Positions 52,555 to 60,895 of a stretch of DNA of 64,000 nucleotides are shown one piece after another. The notes beneath the pieces were generated by a model. The model was not told the origin of the DNA, made no database searches, and saw only the letters and a list, made by a program, of their open reading frames with translations. This DNA is from Bin18 sp965242795. Lineage in GTDB: Bacteria > Desulfobacterota > Binatia > Bin18. Location of the stretch: NCBI GenBank assembly GCA_965242795.1, contig OZ251505.1, positions 496,001 to 560,000 of the forward strand. Reading direction: 5' to 3'. Within the stretch, counting starts at the first letter, position 1. Every line of letters starts with the position of its first letter. Made by a program: the position numbers and the translations under genes.

Positions 52555-54126
52555 ATGGCCGCTGAAACGCCGAGCGATCCCCACCCCCTCACCGGGGCCG
52601 ACGTCGCCATCCGCACGGCCGCGGCCGCCGGCATCGACGTCTGTTTCGCCAACCCCGGCACGACCGAATTGTATCTCGTGCAGGCCCTCGACCGCTGTCC
52701 GCGCATCAAATCGGTGCTGGCCGTATTCGAGGGCGTATGCACCGGGGCCGCGGACGGCTATGCGCGCGTGGCCGGACGGCCGGCGCTGGCGCTGCTCCAC
52801 CTCGGACCGGGTTTGGCGAACGGGCAGGCCAATCTGCACAACGCCCGCAAGGCGCACTCGCCCGTAGTCTCGATCGTGGGCGAACACGCCACGTGGCACA
52901 TCGCGGCCAACGCCCCGCTGACCGCGGACATCGAAACGCTCGCCACGCCCATGTCCGAGTTCGTGCGCACCGCCACGAGCCCGGAGACCATCGGTCGGGA
53001 CATGGCCAAGGTGATCCGCCGCGCCGCGGAACTGCCGGGCGGGCCGACGACGCTGATTCTGCCCGGGGACATGCAGTGGGCCGAGGTCGAAGGCGTCCCG
53101 ATCCGGCCGGAAATTGCCGCGCCCCCGCCGCCGGACGCGGGCGACGTCGAACGCGCCGCCGCGGCCCTACGCACCGGCCCGGCCGCGCTCGTACTGAGCG
53201 GCAACGGATTGCGCGTGGCCGGGCTGCAGGCCGCGGACCGGATCGAGCGGGCGACCGGCTGCCGCGTGCTGGCGCCGACGTTTCCGCCCGTGCAGGATCG
53301 CGGGGTCGGCCTGATCTCGCCGGACAAGATTCCGTACGCGCCCGAGCCGGCCACGCAACTCCTGGCGCCGTACAAAAAGGTCGTGCTGGCCGGCGCGCAC
53401 GAGCCCGTCGCCTTCTTCGGCTATCCCGGGGCGCGCAGCAGCCTGTGCGCGGAGGACGCGGAGATGCTGCGCCTGTGCGCTCCCACGGTCGATCCGGCCG
53501 CGGCGTTGGCGGCCGTGGCCGATGCGCTGGGCGCCCCCGCGGTGCGACAAGTGCCGGCCCTGCCGCGGCCGGAGGCGCCGCGCGGGCCGCTGACGTCCGC
53601 GCACCTGTGCCGAGCCCTGGCCGCGGCCCAGCCCGAAGGCGCGATCGTCATGGACGAAGGCGCCACCGCGGGATTCGCCTATCACGGCATGGCGGGCGGG
53701 GCGCCGCGCGGTACCTACATGGCGCTGACCGGCGGCTCCATCGGCCAAGGGCTGCCCTGCGCGGTCGGCGCCGCGGCCGCGGCGCCCGACCGACCGACGA
53801 TCTGTCTGGAGGGCGACGGGTCGGCGCTGTACACGATCCAGGCGTTGTGGAGCATGGCGCGCGAAAATCTGAACGTGACCAGCATCATCTGCAAGAACCG
53901 CGCGTATTCCATCCTGCGTTGGGAGCAGGAACGCGCCGGCATGACGCCCGGCCACGCCGGCCGGGAATTGACCGCGCTCGACGCGCCCGAGTTCGACTTC
54001 GTGAAGCTGGCCGAAGGGTTCGGCGTCGAAGCCCGCAGCGTGCATACCGCGGAGGAACTGACCGACGCGCTGCGATCCGGGGTGTCCACGCCGGGGCCGC
54101 TGCTGATCGAGGCCAATCTTGTTTAG
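52555..54126 (+). CDS. ThDP-dependent acetolactate synthase-like enzyme
   Basis: From MAAETPSDPHPLTGADVAIRT the product has 523 residues, with the three ThDP-enzyme domains. Glu in VFEGVCTGAADGYAR (about residue 61) is the cofactor-activating glutamate. GDGSALYTIQALWSMARENLNVTSIICKN (about 420-448) is the ThDP/Mg motif. It resembles the IlvB-like and phosphonopyruvate-type decarboxylase group without a clear substrate. nicotinate phosphoribosyltransferase follows 6 bases after its stop. Confidence 0.85.
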   Translation: MAAETPSDPHPLTGADVAIRTAAAAGIDVCFANPGTTELYLVQALDRCPRIKSVLAVFEGVCTGAADGYARVAGRPALALLHLGPGLANGQANLHNARKAHSPVVSIVGEHATWHIAANAPLTADIETLATPMSEFVRTATSPETIGRDMAKVIRRAAELPGGPTTLILPGDMQWAEVEGVPIRPEIAAPPPPDAGDVERAAAALRTGPAALVLSGNGLRVAGLQAADRIERATGCRVLAPTFPPVQDRGVGLISPDKIPYAPEPATQLLAPYKKVVLAGAHEPVAFFGYPGARSSLCAEDAEMLRLCAPTVDPAAALAAVADALGAPAVRQVPALPRPEAPRGPLTSAHLCRALAAAQPEGAIVMDEGATAGFAYHGMAGGAPRGTYMALTGGSIGQGLPCAVGAAAAAPDRPTICLEGDGSALYTIQALWSMARENLNVTSIICKNRAYSILRWEQERAGMTPGHAGRELTALDAPEFDFVKLAEGFGVEARSVHTAEELTDALRSGVSTPGPLLIEANLV

Positions 54127-54132
54127 GCGCTC

Positions 54133-55596
54133 ATGCACGTCCCCTCGCAGTTGTACCGCCACTCGCTGGCGTTGCTGACCGACCTGTACCAACTCACGAT
54201 GGCGTACGGGTATTGGAAGGCCCGTATCGCGGACAAGGAAGCCGTCTTCCACCTCTTCTTTCGCCAGAACCCGTTTCAGGGCGGGTTCAGCATCGCGTGC
54301 GGCCTGGGCTACGCGCTCGACTTCCTGACCCACTTCCGGTTCGACGCCGCGGACGCGGCCTATCTGGCCGAACTGCGCGGCGCGGATGGGCAGGCGCTGT
54401 TCGAGCCCGCGTTTCTGGACTATCTGCAAACCCTCGAACTGACCTGCCGAGTGGACGCCATTCCCGAGGGAACGGTGGTCTTTCCGCAAGAGCCCCTGGT
54501 GCGCGTGCAGGGGCCGATCCTGCAATGCCAGATCATCGAGACCGCGCTGCTGAATCTGATCAATTTTCAGACCCTGATCGCGACGAAGGCCGCGCGCGTG
54601 TGCCTGGCGACGCGCGGCGACCCGGTGCTGGAGTTCGGCCTGCGCCGCGCGCAGGGCATTGACGGCACGCTGGCCGCCAGCCGCGCCGCCTACATCGGCG
54701 GCTGTGCGGCCACGTCCAACGTGCTGGCCGGCAAACTGTTCGGCATTCCGGTGCGCGGCACCCACGCGCACAGTTGGGTGATGGCGTTCGGCGACGAGTC
54801 GGAGGCGTTTCAGGCGTATGCCGAAGCCATGCCCAACAACTGCGTCTTCCTGGTCGATACCTACGACAGCCTGGAAGGCGTGCGCAAAGCCGTGCAGGTC
54901 GGCGCGTGGTTGCGCGAGCGCGGCCACGAACTGGTCGGCATCCGGCTCGACTCGGGCGACATCGCGCACCTGAGCGTCGAAGCCCGCAAAATTCTCGACG
55001 CGGCCGGGTTCCCGGACGCGCGGATCGTGGGCAGCAACGACCTGGACGAGCAGGCGATTGCGGACCTGAAGGCGCAGGGCGCGACGATCAACGTCTGGGG
55101 CGTGGGTACGCATCTGGTCACGGCCTCTGGCCAGCCCGCGTTGGGCGGCGTGTACAAGCTCACCGCGTTACGGGACCCGGGCGGGGCTTGGCAGAACAAG
55201 ATCAAACTGTCCGAGGACCCGGAGAAGACGACGAACCCGGGCATCCTCCAAGTGCGCCGCTTTCACGACGCCGTGTTCCGCGAAGACGTGATCTACGACG
55301 AGGCGTTGGGCATGCCGGCCGCCGGCAGCGCGGTTCCCCTCGACGAACCCGGCCAAGCCCCCCACCCCGTCACCAGTCGTGACTGGACCGACCTGCTGGT
55401 GCCGATCCTGCGCGATGGTCGGGCCGTGTACGACGAGCCGCGGCTGGACGACATCCGCACCCGCGCGCAAACCCAACTTCGCCGGTTGCCCGAGGGCGTG
55501 GCGCATCTGCGCGCGCCACACGGCTATCCGGTCGGCATCGAAAGCCGGCTGCACGCGCGCAAGGCCGCGTTGATCCGAGAGGCGCGCAGTTCGTGA
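54133..55596 (+). CDS. pncB: Nicotinate phosphoribosyltransferase
   Basis: The 487-residue enzyme has the family blocks LLTDLYQLTMAYGYW at the N-terminus, EFGLRRAQGIDG, the catalytic-His segment GTHAHSWVMAF, FLVDTYDSLEG, GIRLDSGDI and GVYKLTALRD. It couples nicotinate to PRPP to form nicotinate mononucleotide in NAD salvage. It starts 6 bases after the ThDP enzyme stop, so they are co-transcribed. Confidence 0.95.
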   Translation: MHVPSQLYRHSLALLTDLYQLTMAYGYWKARIADKEAVFHLFFRQNPFQGGFSIACGLGYALDFLTHFRFDAADAAYLAELRGADGQALFEPAFLDYLQTLELTCRVDAIPEGTVVFPQEPLVRVQGPILQCQIIETALLNLINFQTLIATKAARVCLATRGDPVLEFGLRRAQGIDGTLAASRAAYIGGCAATSNVLAGKLFGIPVRGTHAHSWVMAFGDESEAFQAYAEAMPNNCVFLVDTYDSLEGVRKAVQVGAWLRERGHELVGIRLDSGDIAHLSVEARKILDAAGFPDARIVGSNDLDEQAIADLKAQGATINVWGVGTHLVTASGQPALGGVYKLTALRDPGGAWQNKIKLSEDPEKTTNPGILQVRRFHDAVFREDVIYDEALGMPAAGSAVPLDEPGQAPHPVTSRDWTDLLVPILRDGRAVYDEPRLDDIRTRAQTQLRRLPEGVAHLRAPHGYPVGIESRLHARKAALIREARSS

Positions 55597-55631
55597 AGAC
55601 GCAGGGTTCGGACACGCGGAGCGGCCGGTCG

Positions 55632-55850
55632 CCCTTTCCATTCTTCGACCCCCTTCGACAAAATCGGGACACCGCAGACTCAAGGAGCCACAAACTCGGG
55701 GCCCCTCCCATCCATAAGTTCGTTGAGCTTGCGATGTGTTGAGCCTGTCGAAACATCGAAACGAACCCCGATATCACCGCGCCCTTCACACCCCCCGGCC
55801 CTTCGACCTTTCGACAAGCTCAAGGCACCGCAAGCTCAGGGATCGGGAGA
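55632..55850. repeat. Repeat cluster after pncB
   Basis: The gap 55597-55868 has no gene. It contains CCCTTCGACAAAATCGGG near 55650, a long TTCGTTGAGCTTGCG composite at 55717-55790, and CGACAAGCTCAAGGCACC copies at 55810-55850. Confidence 0.7.
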
Positions 55851-55868
55851 AGGGATGAGGAAACAAGG

Positions 55869-56348
55869 ATGAAAATCCGCAACACTTCGCACATTGCCAT
55901 CGGGGTCAGCGACATGGCGGCGTCGCTCCGGTTCTACCGCGACCTGCTGGGGCTGACGGTCAGCCTGGACGACCCGCACGAAAATCCGGGTAACGCGCTC
56001 CCTCGGCCGCGGCACGGCGTGTACCTGCGCTGGGCGGACGGGCCGGACGCCACGTTCATCGTGCTGTCCGAGAACCGTCCGGTGTCCGGCGGGGCGCTGC
56101 AACTCCATCAGGTCGGCATCCACCACTTCGCGTTCTGGGTGGATGATCTGGAAGAGACCTTCGAGAAGATCCGAGCCGCGGGTGTCCCGATCGTCATGCC
56201 GCCGACGGTGTTCGACAGCGTGGCCTACGGCGAGCCGCCCGGCGGGCAGATCAAGACCACGTTGTTCGAGGACCCGGACGGCGTCGTGATCCAACTCGAC
56301 CAGCGCGTCCCCGCGGGCGAGGCGGACCCAGCGGGGGAAAGGATCTGA
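55869..56348 (+). CDS. VOC-family (glyoxalase/dioxygenase-fold) protein
   Basis: The 159-residue product has two beta-alpha-beta-beta-beta modules with His8 (TSHIAIGVSDM), HHFAFWVDDLEETFEKI (about 85-101) and a C-terminal LFEDPDGVVIQLDQ, whose Glu/Asp fits a metal site. The reaction is unknown. The NHL protein gene starts 1 base after its stop, so they are co-translated. Confidence 0.88.
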   Translation: MKIRNTSHIAIGVSDMAASLRFYRDLLGLTVSLDDPHENPGNALPRPRHGVYLRWADGPDATFIVLSENRPVSGGALQLHQVGIHHFAFWVDDLEETFEKIRAAGVPIVMPPTVFDSVAYGEPPGGQIKTTLFEDPDGVVIQLDQRVPAGEADPAGERI

Positions 56349-56349
56349 C

Positions 56350-57339
56350 ATGGGCACCGGCAACAACCGGATCGAATACGAGGTGCTGGAAGGCTGGCAA
56401 CGGTTGCCCGAGGGTTGGTCGTTCGTCGAGGTCGCCGGCGTGGCCACGGATTCGCGGGACAGGGTGTACGCCTTCAATCGGGGCGAGCATCCGATGATCG
56501 TCTTCGACCGGGACGGCCGTTTCCTGACGGCCTGGGGCGAGGGCGTGTTCACCAACGCGCACGGCATCCACATCGGGCCGGACGACACGCTCTACTGCGC
56601 CGACAACTTCGACCACACGGTGCGCGTCTTCACGCCGGACGGCACCCTCGTTCGCACCCTGGGCGAGAAGGACGCGCCGTCGGACACGGGTTTCACCGCG
56701 TGGGAAACGCCGGTGCAGCGCGCCGCGGGGCCGTTCAACATGGTGACCAACGCGGCGCTGGCGCCCGACGGCAGCCTGTACGTGTCGGACGGCTACGGGA
56801 ACGCGCGGGTGCACAAGTTCGCCGCGGACGGCACGCTGCAATTTTCGTGGGGCGAACCCGGCAGCGGCCCGGGCCAATTCCGGCTGCCGCACGCCATCGC
56901 CGTGGACCGCCGCGGCACCGTCTATGTGGCCGACCGGGAGAACTCGCGCATTCAGGTCTTCACCGCCGCGGGGGAGTACGTCACCGAGTGGACGCACGTG
57001 GACCGGCCCGACGACCTGTACATCGACGCGGACGAGAACCTGCTCGTGGCCGAACTCGGTTTCCGGTTCGGGCGTATGCCGGCCAACATGAGCGCCACCA
57101 TTCCGCAGCACGAGCCGCACGCCCGGGTCAGCGTGTTGACCCTGGACGGCGAAGTACAGACCCGCTTCGGCGGCCCGGACGCCGCGGCTCCGGGCAATTT
57201 CTACGCGCCGCACGGCATCTGGGCCGACTCGCGCGGCGATCTGTACGTGGGCGAGGTGACGTACAGCGCGGGCGGGAAGCAGGGCTTGATCCCGCTCGAC
57301 GCCCACTGCCTGCAGAAATTCGTCCGCCTCAAGAAGTAG
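56350..57339 (+). CDS. NHL-repeat beta-propeller protein
   Basis: The 329-residue protein has five to six NHL-type blades (GVATDSRDRVYAFNR, GIHIGPDDTLYCADN, NAALAPDGSLYVSDG, AIAVDRRGTVYVADREN, GIWADSRGDLYVGEV). It has no signal peptide. It resembles the peptidylglycine monooxygenase-like / SMP-30-like group. It follows the VOC gene tightly, so they may act on the same compound, for example as a lactone hydrolase with a dioxygenase; this is inference only. Confidence 0.88.
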   Translation: MGTGNNRIEYEVLEGWQRLPEGWSFVEVAGVATDSRDRVYAFNRGEHPMIVFDRDGRFLTAWGEGVFTNAHGIHIGPDDTLYCADNFDHTVRVFTPDGTLVRTLGEKDAPSDTGFTAWETPVQRAAGPFNMVTNAALAPDGSLYVSDGYGNARVHKFAADGTLQFSWGEPGSGPGQFRLPHAIAVDRRGTVYVADRENSRIQVFTAAGEYVTEWTHVDRPDDLYIDADENLLVAELGFRFGRMPANMSATIPQHEPHARVSVLTLDGEVQTRFGGPDAAAPGNFYAPHGIWADSRGDLYVGEVTYSAGGKQGLIPLDAHCLQKFVRLKK

Positions 57340-57410
57340 GGGGGACCTGCGGGGCGAGGGTTCGCATTTCGCAGCGAGCCTGACTATATTCGAAGGACGG
57401 GAGCACGTAC

Positions 57411-57710
57411 GTGAGCCGAACCCTCATCAACACACTCCGTTTTTCCGACCGTCTCAAGGAGGCGGGATTCACGGCCCCCCAAGCGGAAGCCTTGGCACGC
57501 GCCCTCGGCGACGAATTGACCGAGCAGCTTCTGTCCAAGGCGGACTTCCAGGCTTTGGAGACCAAGTTCGACGGCTTGGAAGCGAGGTTCAACGGTTTGG
57601 AAGCCAAGTTCGACAGCCTGCGCGCGACGCTCAACGTCGTATGCGTTCTGATCGGCCTCCTTGTGGCGCTGGGACTGATCGAGCCGATCTCGAAGCTGTT
57701 CGGGAACTGA
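57411..57710 (+). CDS. DUF1640/CCDC90-like small membrane protein
   Basis: The 99-residue product starts at GTG. It has an N-terminal helix (FSDRLKEAGFTAPQAEALARAL), a coiled coil (LLSKADFQALETKFDGLEARF with repeated GLEAKFDSL), and a C-terminal transmembrane segment (NVVCVLIGLLVALGLI). It is related in layout to the gene at 14879-15115. Confidence 0.82.
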   Translation: MSRTLINTLRFSDRLKEAGFTAPQAEALARALGDELTEQLLSKADFQALETKFDGLEARFNGLEAKFDSLRATLNVVCVLIGLLVALGLIEPISKLFGN

Positions 57711-57737
57711 TGCCTGCCCCGATGGCGCGCCGTCGGA

Positions 57738-58589
57738 CTACTCCAACGTCTCGGCGATGCGCGCGTACTTGTCCAGAAAGGGCAAAATGACGTCGCGGCC
57801 TTCGGTCGGGATGCGCACCGCGGTGCGAACCGCGCCCAGGTCACGGTAGCGCGCTAGGCGTGCTTCGTCCGGCACGTCGATACAAAAGAACGACAGCGGA
57901 ATGGACGCGGGGTCGCGGCCGGCTTTTTCCGCGCGCGCGTGCAGGTCGGCGAGCGTCGCCGGCCAATCTTCGATCAGCGTCTCGATCGGCAGCCAGCCGT
58001 CGCACAGGTCCACGGCGCGCTGGCGGCCGAGTTTGGACGTCATGCTGCCGAGGATGATCGGCGGGTGCGGGACGGTGATCGGCTTGGGATACGACCACAC
58101 CCGGTCGAAGTTGACGAACTCGCCGTGGTACGAGGCTTCCTCCTGCGTCCACAGGGCCTTCATGGCCTCCAGATGTTCCTTCAAAACCTGCCAGCGGCAG
58201 TTGGGCGGCGTGCCGTGATTCTGCATTTCCTCTCTGATCCAGCCTGCGCCCACGCCGAACAGAAAGCGCCCGTCGGAGATGCGGTCCAGTGTCGCCACCT
58301 GCTTGGCCTGGTACAGCGGCTCGTGTTCGATGACGAGCGACACCCCGGTGCCGAGCAGAATTTTCTCGGTCACCGCCGCGGCAGCGGCCAGGCTGGAGAA
58401 CGGGTCGGACATGTGGACGTATTCCTTGGGCAGCGGCCCGCCCGCGGGCCACGGGGTTTCGCGGCTGGCCGGAATGTGGGTGTGTTCCGGCACCCACAAC
58501 GACTCGAAGCCGCGCTCCTCGCAGGCTACGGCCAGTTCCGCGGCGGGCATGGTGTATTCGGTGTTGAAGCTGAAGATGCCGAGTTTCAC
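57738..58589 (-). CDS. LLM-class F420-dependent oxidoreductase
   Basis: Using the GTG at 58589 (AAGGAG 7 bases before) gives a 283-residue enzyme starting VKLGIFSFNTEY. It shows ESLWVPEHTHIP, KILLGTGVSLVIEHEPL, LDRISDGRFLFGVGAGW and HPPIILGSMTSKLG, typical of F420-dependent LLM enzymes. The longer frame from 58703 runs through a G-rich repeat and should not be used. It converges on the DUF1640-like gene. Confidence 0.9.
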   Translation of the reverse strand: MKLGIFSFNTEYTMPAAELAVACEERGFESLWVPEHTHIPASRETPWPAGGPLPKEYVHMSDPFSSLAAAAAVTEKILLGTGVSLVIEHEPLYQAKQVATLDRISDGRFLFGVGAGWIREEMQNHGTPPNCRWQVLKEHLEAMKALWTQEEASYHGEFVNFDRVWSYPKPITVPHPPIILGSMTSKLGRQRAVDLCDGWLPIETLIEDWPATLADLHARAEKAGRDPASIPLSFFCIDVPDEARLARYRDLGAVRTAVRIPTEGRDVILPFLDKYARIAETLE

Positions 58590-58680
58590 GGTGCTGCTCC
58601 TTCCTGTCGTCTTCCGTCGAGTCGCTGCGCGGCCGGCTCTTCGTGCCGGGATTTTTGGTCGTCTCCGAAGCTCGGAACCC

Positions 58681-58714
58681 CCCACCCTAGCCCTCCCCCT
58701 CAAGGGGGGAGGGA
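58681..58714. repeat. CCCTCCCC hairpin
   Basis: CCCTAGCCCTCCCCC-TCAA-GGGGGGAGGG between the HisI-like stop and the LLM start. It is the same sequence type as at 17338 and 52146. Confidence 0.65.
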
Positions 58715-58728
58715 ATGGAGGAAAGGGC

Positions 58729-59136
58729 TCAGACGAATTCCAGATCCGTGGCCGGGTCGGGTACGCGGCGGTAATAGCAGGTGGAGCGCGCGTTGCCGTC
58801 GGTGTCCTTGGTATGGCAGACGCCGCCGCGGCGCGGGACGACGCGGTAGAGCACCGAGTTCTGCTCGCAGTTGACGCGTACTTCGACCACGTCCAGCACG
58901 TCGCCCGAGGTCGCGCCCTTGCGCCACAACTCGTTGCGCGACGTGGACCACAGGACGGCCTGCTTCGTCTTGAACGTCTCCGCGAGTGCGAGTTCGTTGG
59001 CGTAGCCGATGAACAGCACGTCGCCGTTCTCCGCGTGCTGGAGCACGACCGGGATCACGTCCTGTTCGGTCCGGGCGACCTTGCGCAGTTTCTTGAAGTC
59101 GAGAGTGAGGAGGGTGCCTTCTTCGAGTTGGTTCAT
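58729..59136 (-). CDS. hisI: Phosphoribosyl-AMP cyclohydrolase (HisI)-like protein
   Basis: The 135-residue protein follows HisI: VIPVVLQHAENGDVLFIGYANELAL, STSRNELWRKGATSGDV, and Cys90, Cys107 and Cys120 in place of the zinc ligands. The usual DCDGD magnesium motif is replaced by N89-C90-E91-Q92-N93, so two of the three Asp residues are neutral. It may be a divergent HisI subfamily or an altered paralogue. No other his genes are in the window. Confidence 0.8.
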   Translation of the reverse strand: MNQLEEGTLLTLDFKKLRKVARTEQDVIPVVLQHAENGDVLFIGYANELALAETFKTKQAVLWSTSRNELWRKGATSGDVLDVVEVRVNCEQNSVLYRVVPRRGGVCHTKDTDGNARSTCYYRRVPDPATDLEFV

Positions 59137-59372
59137 ACGTTCCGTTCTTCGGCTCGGCCCGCTCGGCGGTCGTTTCGGTTAGACGTTCCCAGCGAGATGA
59201 TCTTGGCACTTTCTTCGGCTCGCGTACCTTTAGCCTCATTGAAACCCTTTCGACCTTTCGACGGGCTCGAGGATTCAGCCCGTTGAGCCTGTCGAAACGG
59301 GCGACGGATCATCTCGATATGGTTCCCTTGTCATTGCCGCGATCAGGGGTCGGACGCCGCGGCTGCGCCGGC

Positions 59373-59894
59373 CTAATATCCCGCGTCCTCGTACGGCCCC
59401 ACCCCGCGTTTGTAGATCAGCAGCTTGCGCTCGAACGTACATACCTCGGCGCCGTGTTGGTTGACGGCGCGCGTGCGCACGTGCAGCACGGCCTGCGTCG
59501 GGCGCGATTTCGATTCACGTTTGTCCAGCAGTTCCGATTCGGCGTAGAGCGTATCGCCGGCCCGAACCGGGGTCGGCAGCCTCACATCGGTCCAGCCCAG
59601 GTTGGCGACGACCTTGTTGAACGTCTTGGTGGTCAGCGCCGTGACCACGCTCAGCACCAGGGTTTCGGCGATCGACGCTTCCCCGCCGTACACCTGCTGG
59701 TTGTACGCGGCATCCGCGGTGCGCGGCGACAGGTCCGCGGAGCGGAACACCTGGCGGCGATTCTCTTCCGCACCGATCGTCCGCCCCGGCCGGTGTTCGA
59801 AAATCTGACCGACCTCGAAATCCTCGAACTCTATGCCCGCGGTTTCCAGGAAGACGTCGTCCCCGACGCGCCGGTGCGAAAAGAACTCCGACAT
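59373..59894 (-). CDS. MaoC-like dehydratase
   Basis: A 173-residue hot-dog protein with IEFEDFEVGQIFEHRPGRTI, an ARTADAAYNQQVYGG-like stretch, LPTPVRAGDTLYAES and GAEVCTFERKLLIYKR. It is of the enoyl-CoA/mesaconyl-type hydratase group. It lies next to a second MaoC gene on the same strand, 22 bases after that gene's stop; tandem MaoC pairs often act as one enzyme. Confidence 0.9.
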   Translation of the reverse strand: MSEFFSHRRVGDDVFLETAGIEFEDFEVGQIFEHRPGRTIGAEENRRQVFRSADLSPRTADAAYNQQVYGGEASIAETLVLSVVTALTTKTFNKVVANLGWTDVRLPTPVRAGDTLYAESELLDKRESKSRPTQAVLHVRTRAVNQHGAEVCTFERKLLIYKRGVGPYEDAGY

Positions 59895-59916
59895 CGGTTC
59901 GTCCGTCCCGGCAACG

Positions 59917-60444
59917 CTAGTACCCGGCGTCCGCCAGCGGCGCCGCGGCGCGTTTGTACACCAGCACGTCGTACGCCATGACGCACACCAATTTTCCGTG
60001 CTGGTTGTGGCCGCGCGTCTCCACCCCGAGTTTTCCGCACTCGGGGTCCGCTGGTATGGGGTCCACGGCCTTGATCTCCGTTTCCGCGTACAACGTGTCG
60101 CCGCCGAACACGGGCGCGGTCATGTTCAACGCGGACCAGCCCAGAATGCGCCGCTTCCGGAAGAACGTCTTCCACGTCATGCCGATCAGGCGTTGCAGGG
60201 TCAGGGTGCTGACGACCAGCGGCTTCTTCCATTCGGTCTTGGAGGCGTAGTGCGCGTCGAAATGGATCATCGCCTGGTTGAGCGTGTCGAACGACTCTTC
60301 GACGTTGTCCTGCTGGGTGATCGTCAGGCCGGGCCGGTGCCGAAACACCTGCCCGACGCGGAAGTCCTCGAAGTCCAGGCCGTACCGTTCACGGAAGCGC
60401 TGCGGCCCGACCTGAACGTGGGAAGCGTACGTCGGTTCGGTCAT
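59917..60444 (-). CDS. MaoC-like dehydratase (second)
   Basis: From MTEPTYASHVQVGPQRF the 175-residue product has LDFEDFRVGQVFRHRPGLTI, NVEESFDTLNQAMIHFDAHYA, TAPVFGGDTLYAETEI and GKLVCVMAYDVLVYKR. It is about as long as the protein encoded downstream and clearly related to it. The frame extends further upstream inside the DoxX gene but the family starts here. Confidence 0.9.
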   Translation of the reverse strand: MTEPTYASHVQVGPQRFRERYGLDFEDFRVGQVFRHRPGLTITQQDNVEESFDTLNQAMIHFDAHYASKTEWKKPLVVSTLTLQRLIGMTWKTFFRKRRILGWSALNMTAPVFGGDTLYAETEIKAVDPIPADPECGKLGVETRGHNQHGKLVCVMAYDVLVYKRAAAPLADAGY

Positions 60445-60470
60445 GATCGCGTGAGACACACCGCGGATCG

Positions 60471-60860
60471 TCAGCCGTCCCCGCGGCCGGCGTCCACGCT
60501 CCACATACCCGAACCGCGGGCGGAGATGTACAGAAAGGCGAAGCAGTACAGGACGGAGAGTTCGCCCTGGTTCTGGATCGGCAGCAACGCCTTCATGCCG
60601 TGCGCCATCCAGTACGCGACGGCCATCAGGCCGCTGCAGACGAACGCCGCCCAACTGGTCATCAGCCCGATCGTGATGAGCAGGCCGCCGACCAGTTCCA
60701 GCGTGCCGGCCACCCAGATCACGAAGCCCGGCACCCCGTCGGGCGGGGGCATGGGAAAGTGGAGCAGCTTCTGGGTGCCGTGGAAGAGGAACATGAAGCC
60801 GAAGACGATGCGCAGCAGCGCATACGTCTGTCCCGCATACGAGCCCATGAATGACGCCAT
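60471..60860 (-). CDS. DoxX-family membrane protein
   Basis: From MASFMGSYAGQTYALLRIVFG the 129-residue product has four hydrophobic segments, with FLFHGTQKLLHFP, GTLELVGGLLITIGL and the tail FAFLYISARGSGMWS, all typical of DoxX. The ATG has a strong AAGGAGG site. It follows the LLM gene by 35 bases. A larger frame through 61871 is antisense-type and ignored. Role in the membrane is unknown. Confidence 0.9.
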   Translation of the reverse strand: MASFMGSYAGQTYALLRIVFGFMFLFHGTQKLLHFPMPPPDGVPGFVIWVAGTLELVGGLLITIGLMTSWAAFVCSGLMAVAYWMAHGMKALLPIQNQGELSVLYCFAFLYISARGSGMWSVDAGRGDG

Positions 60861-60895
60861 GTCGCCCTCCTTTTGTGAGCGGGGAGCCGTGCGGC

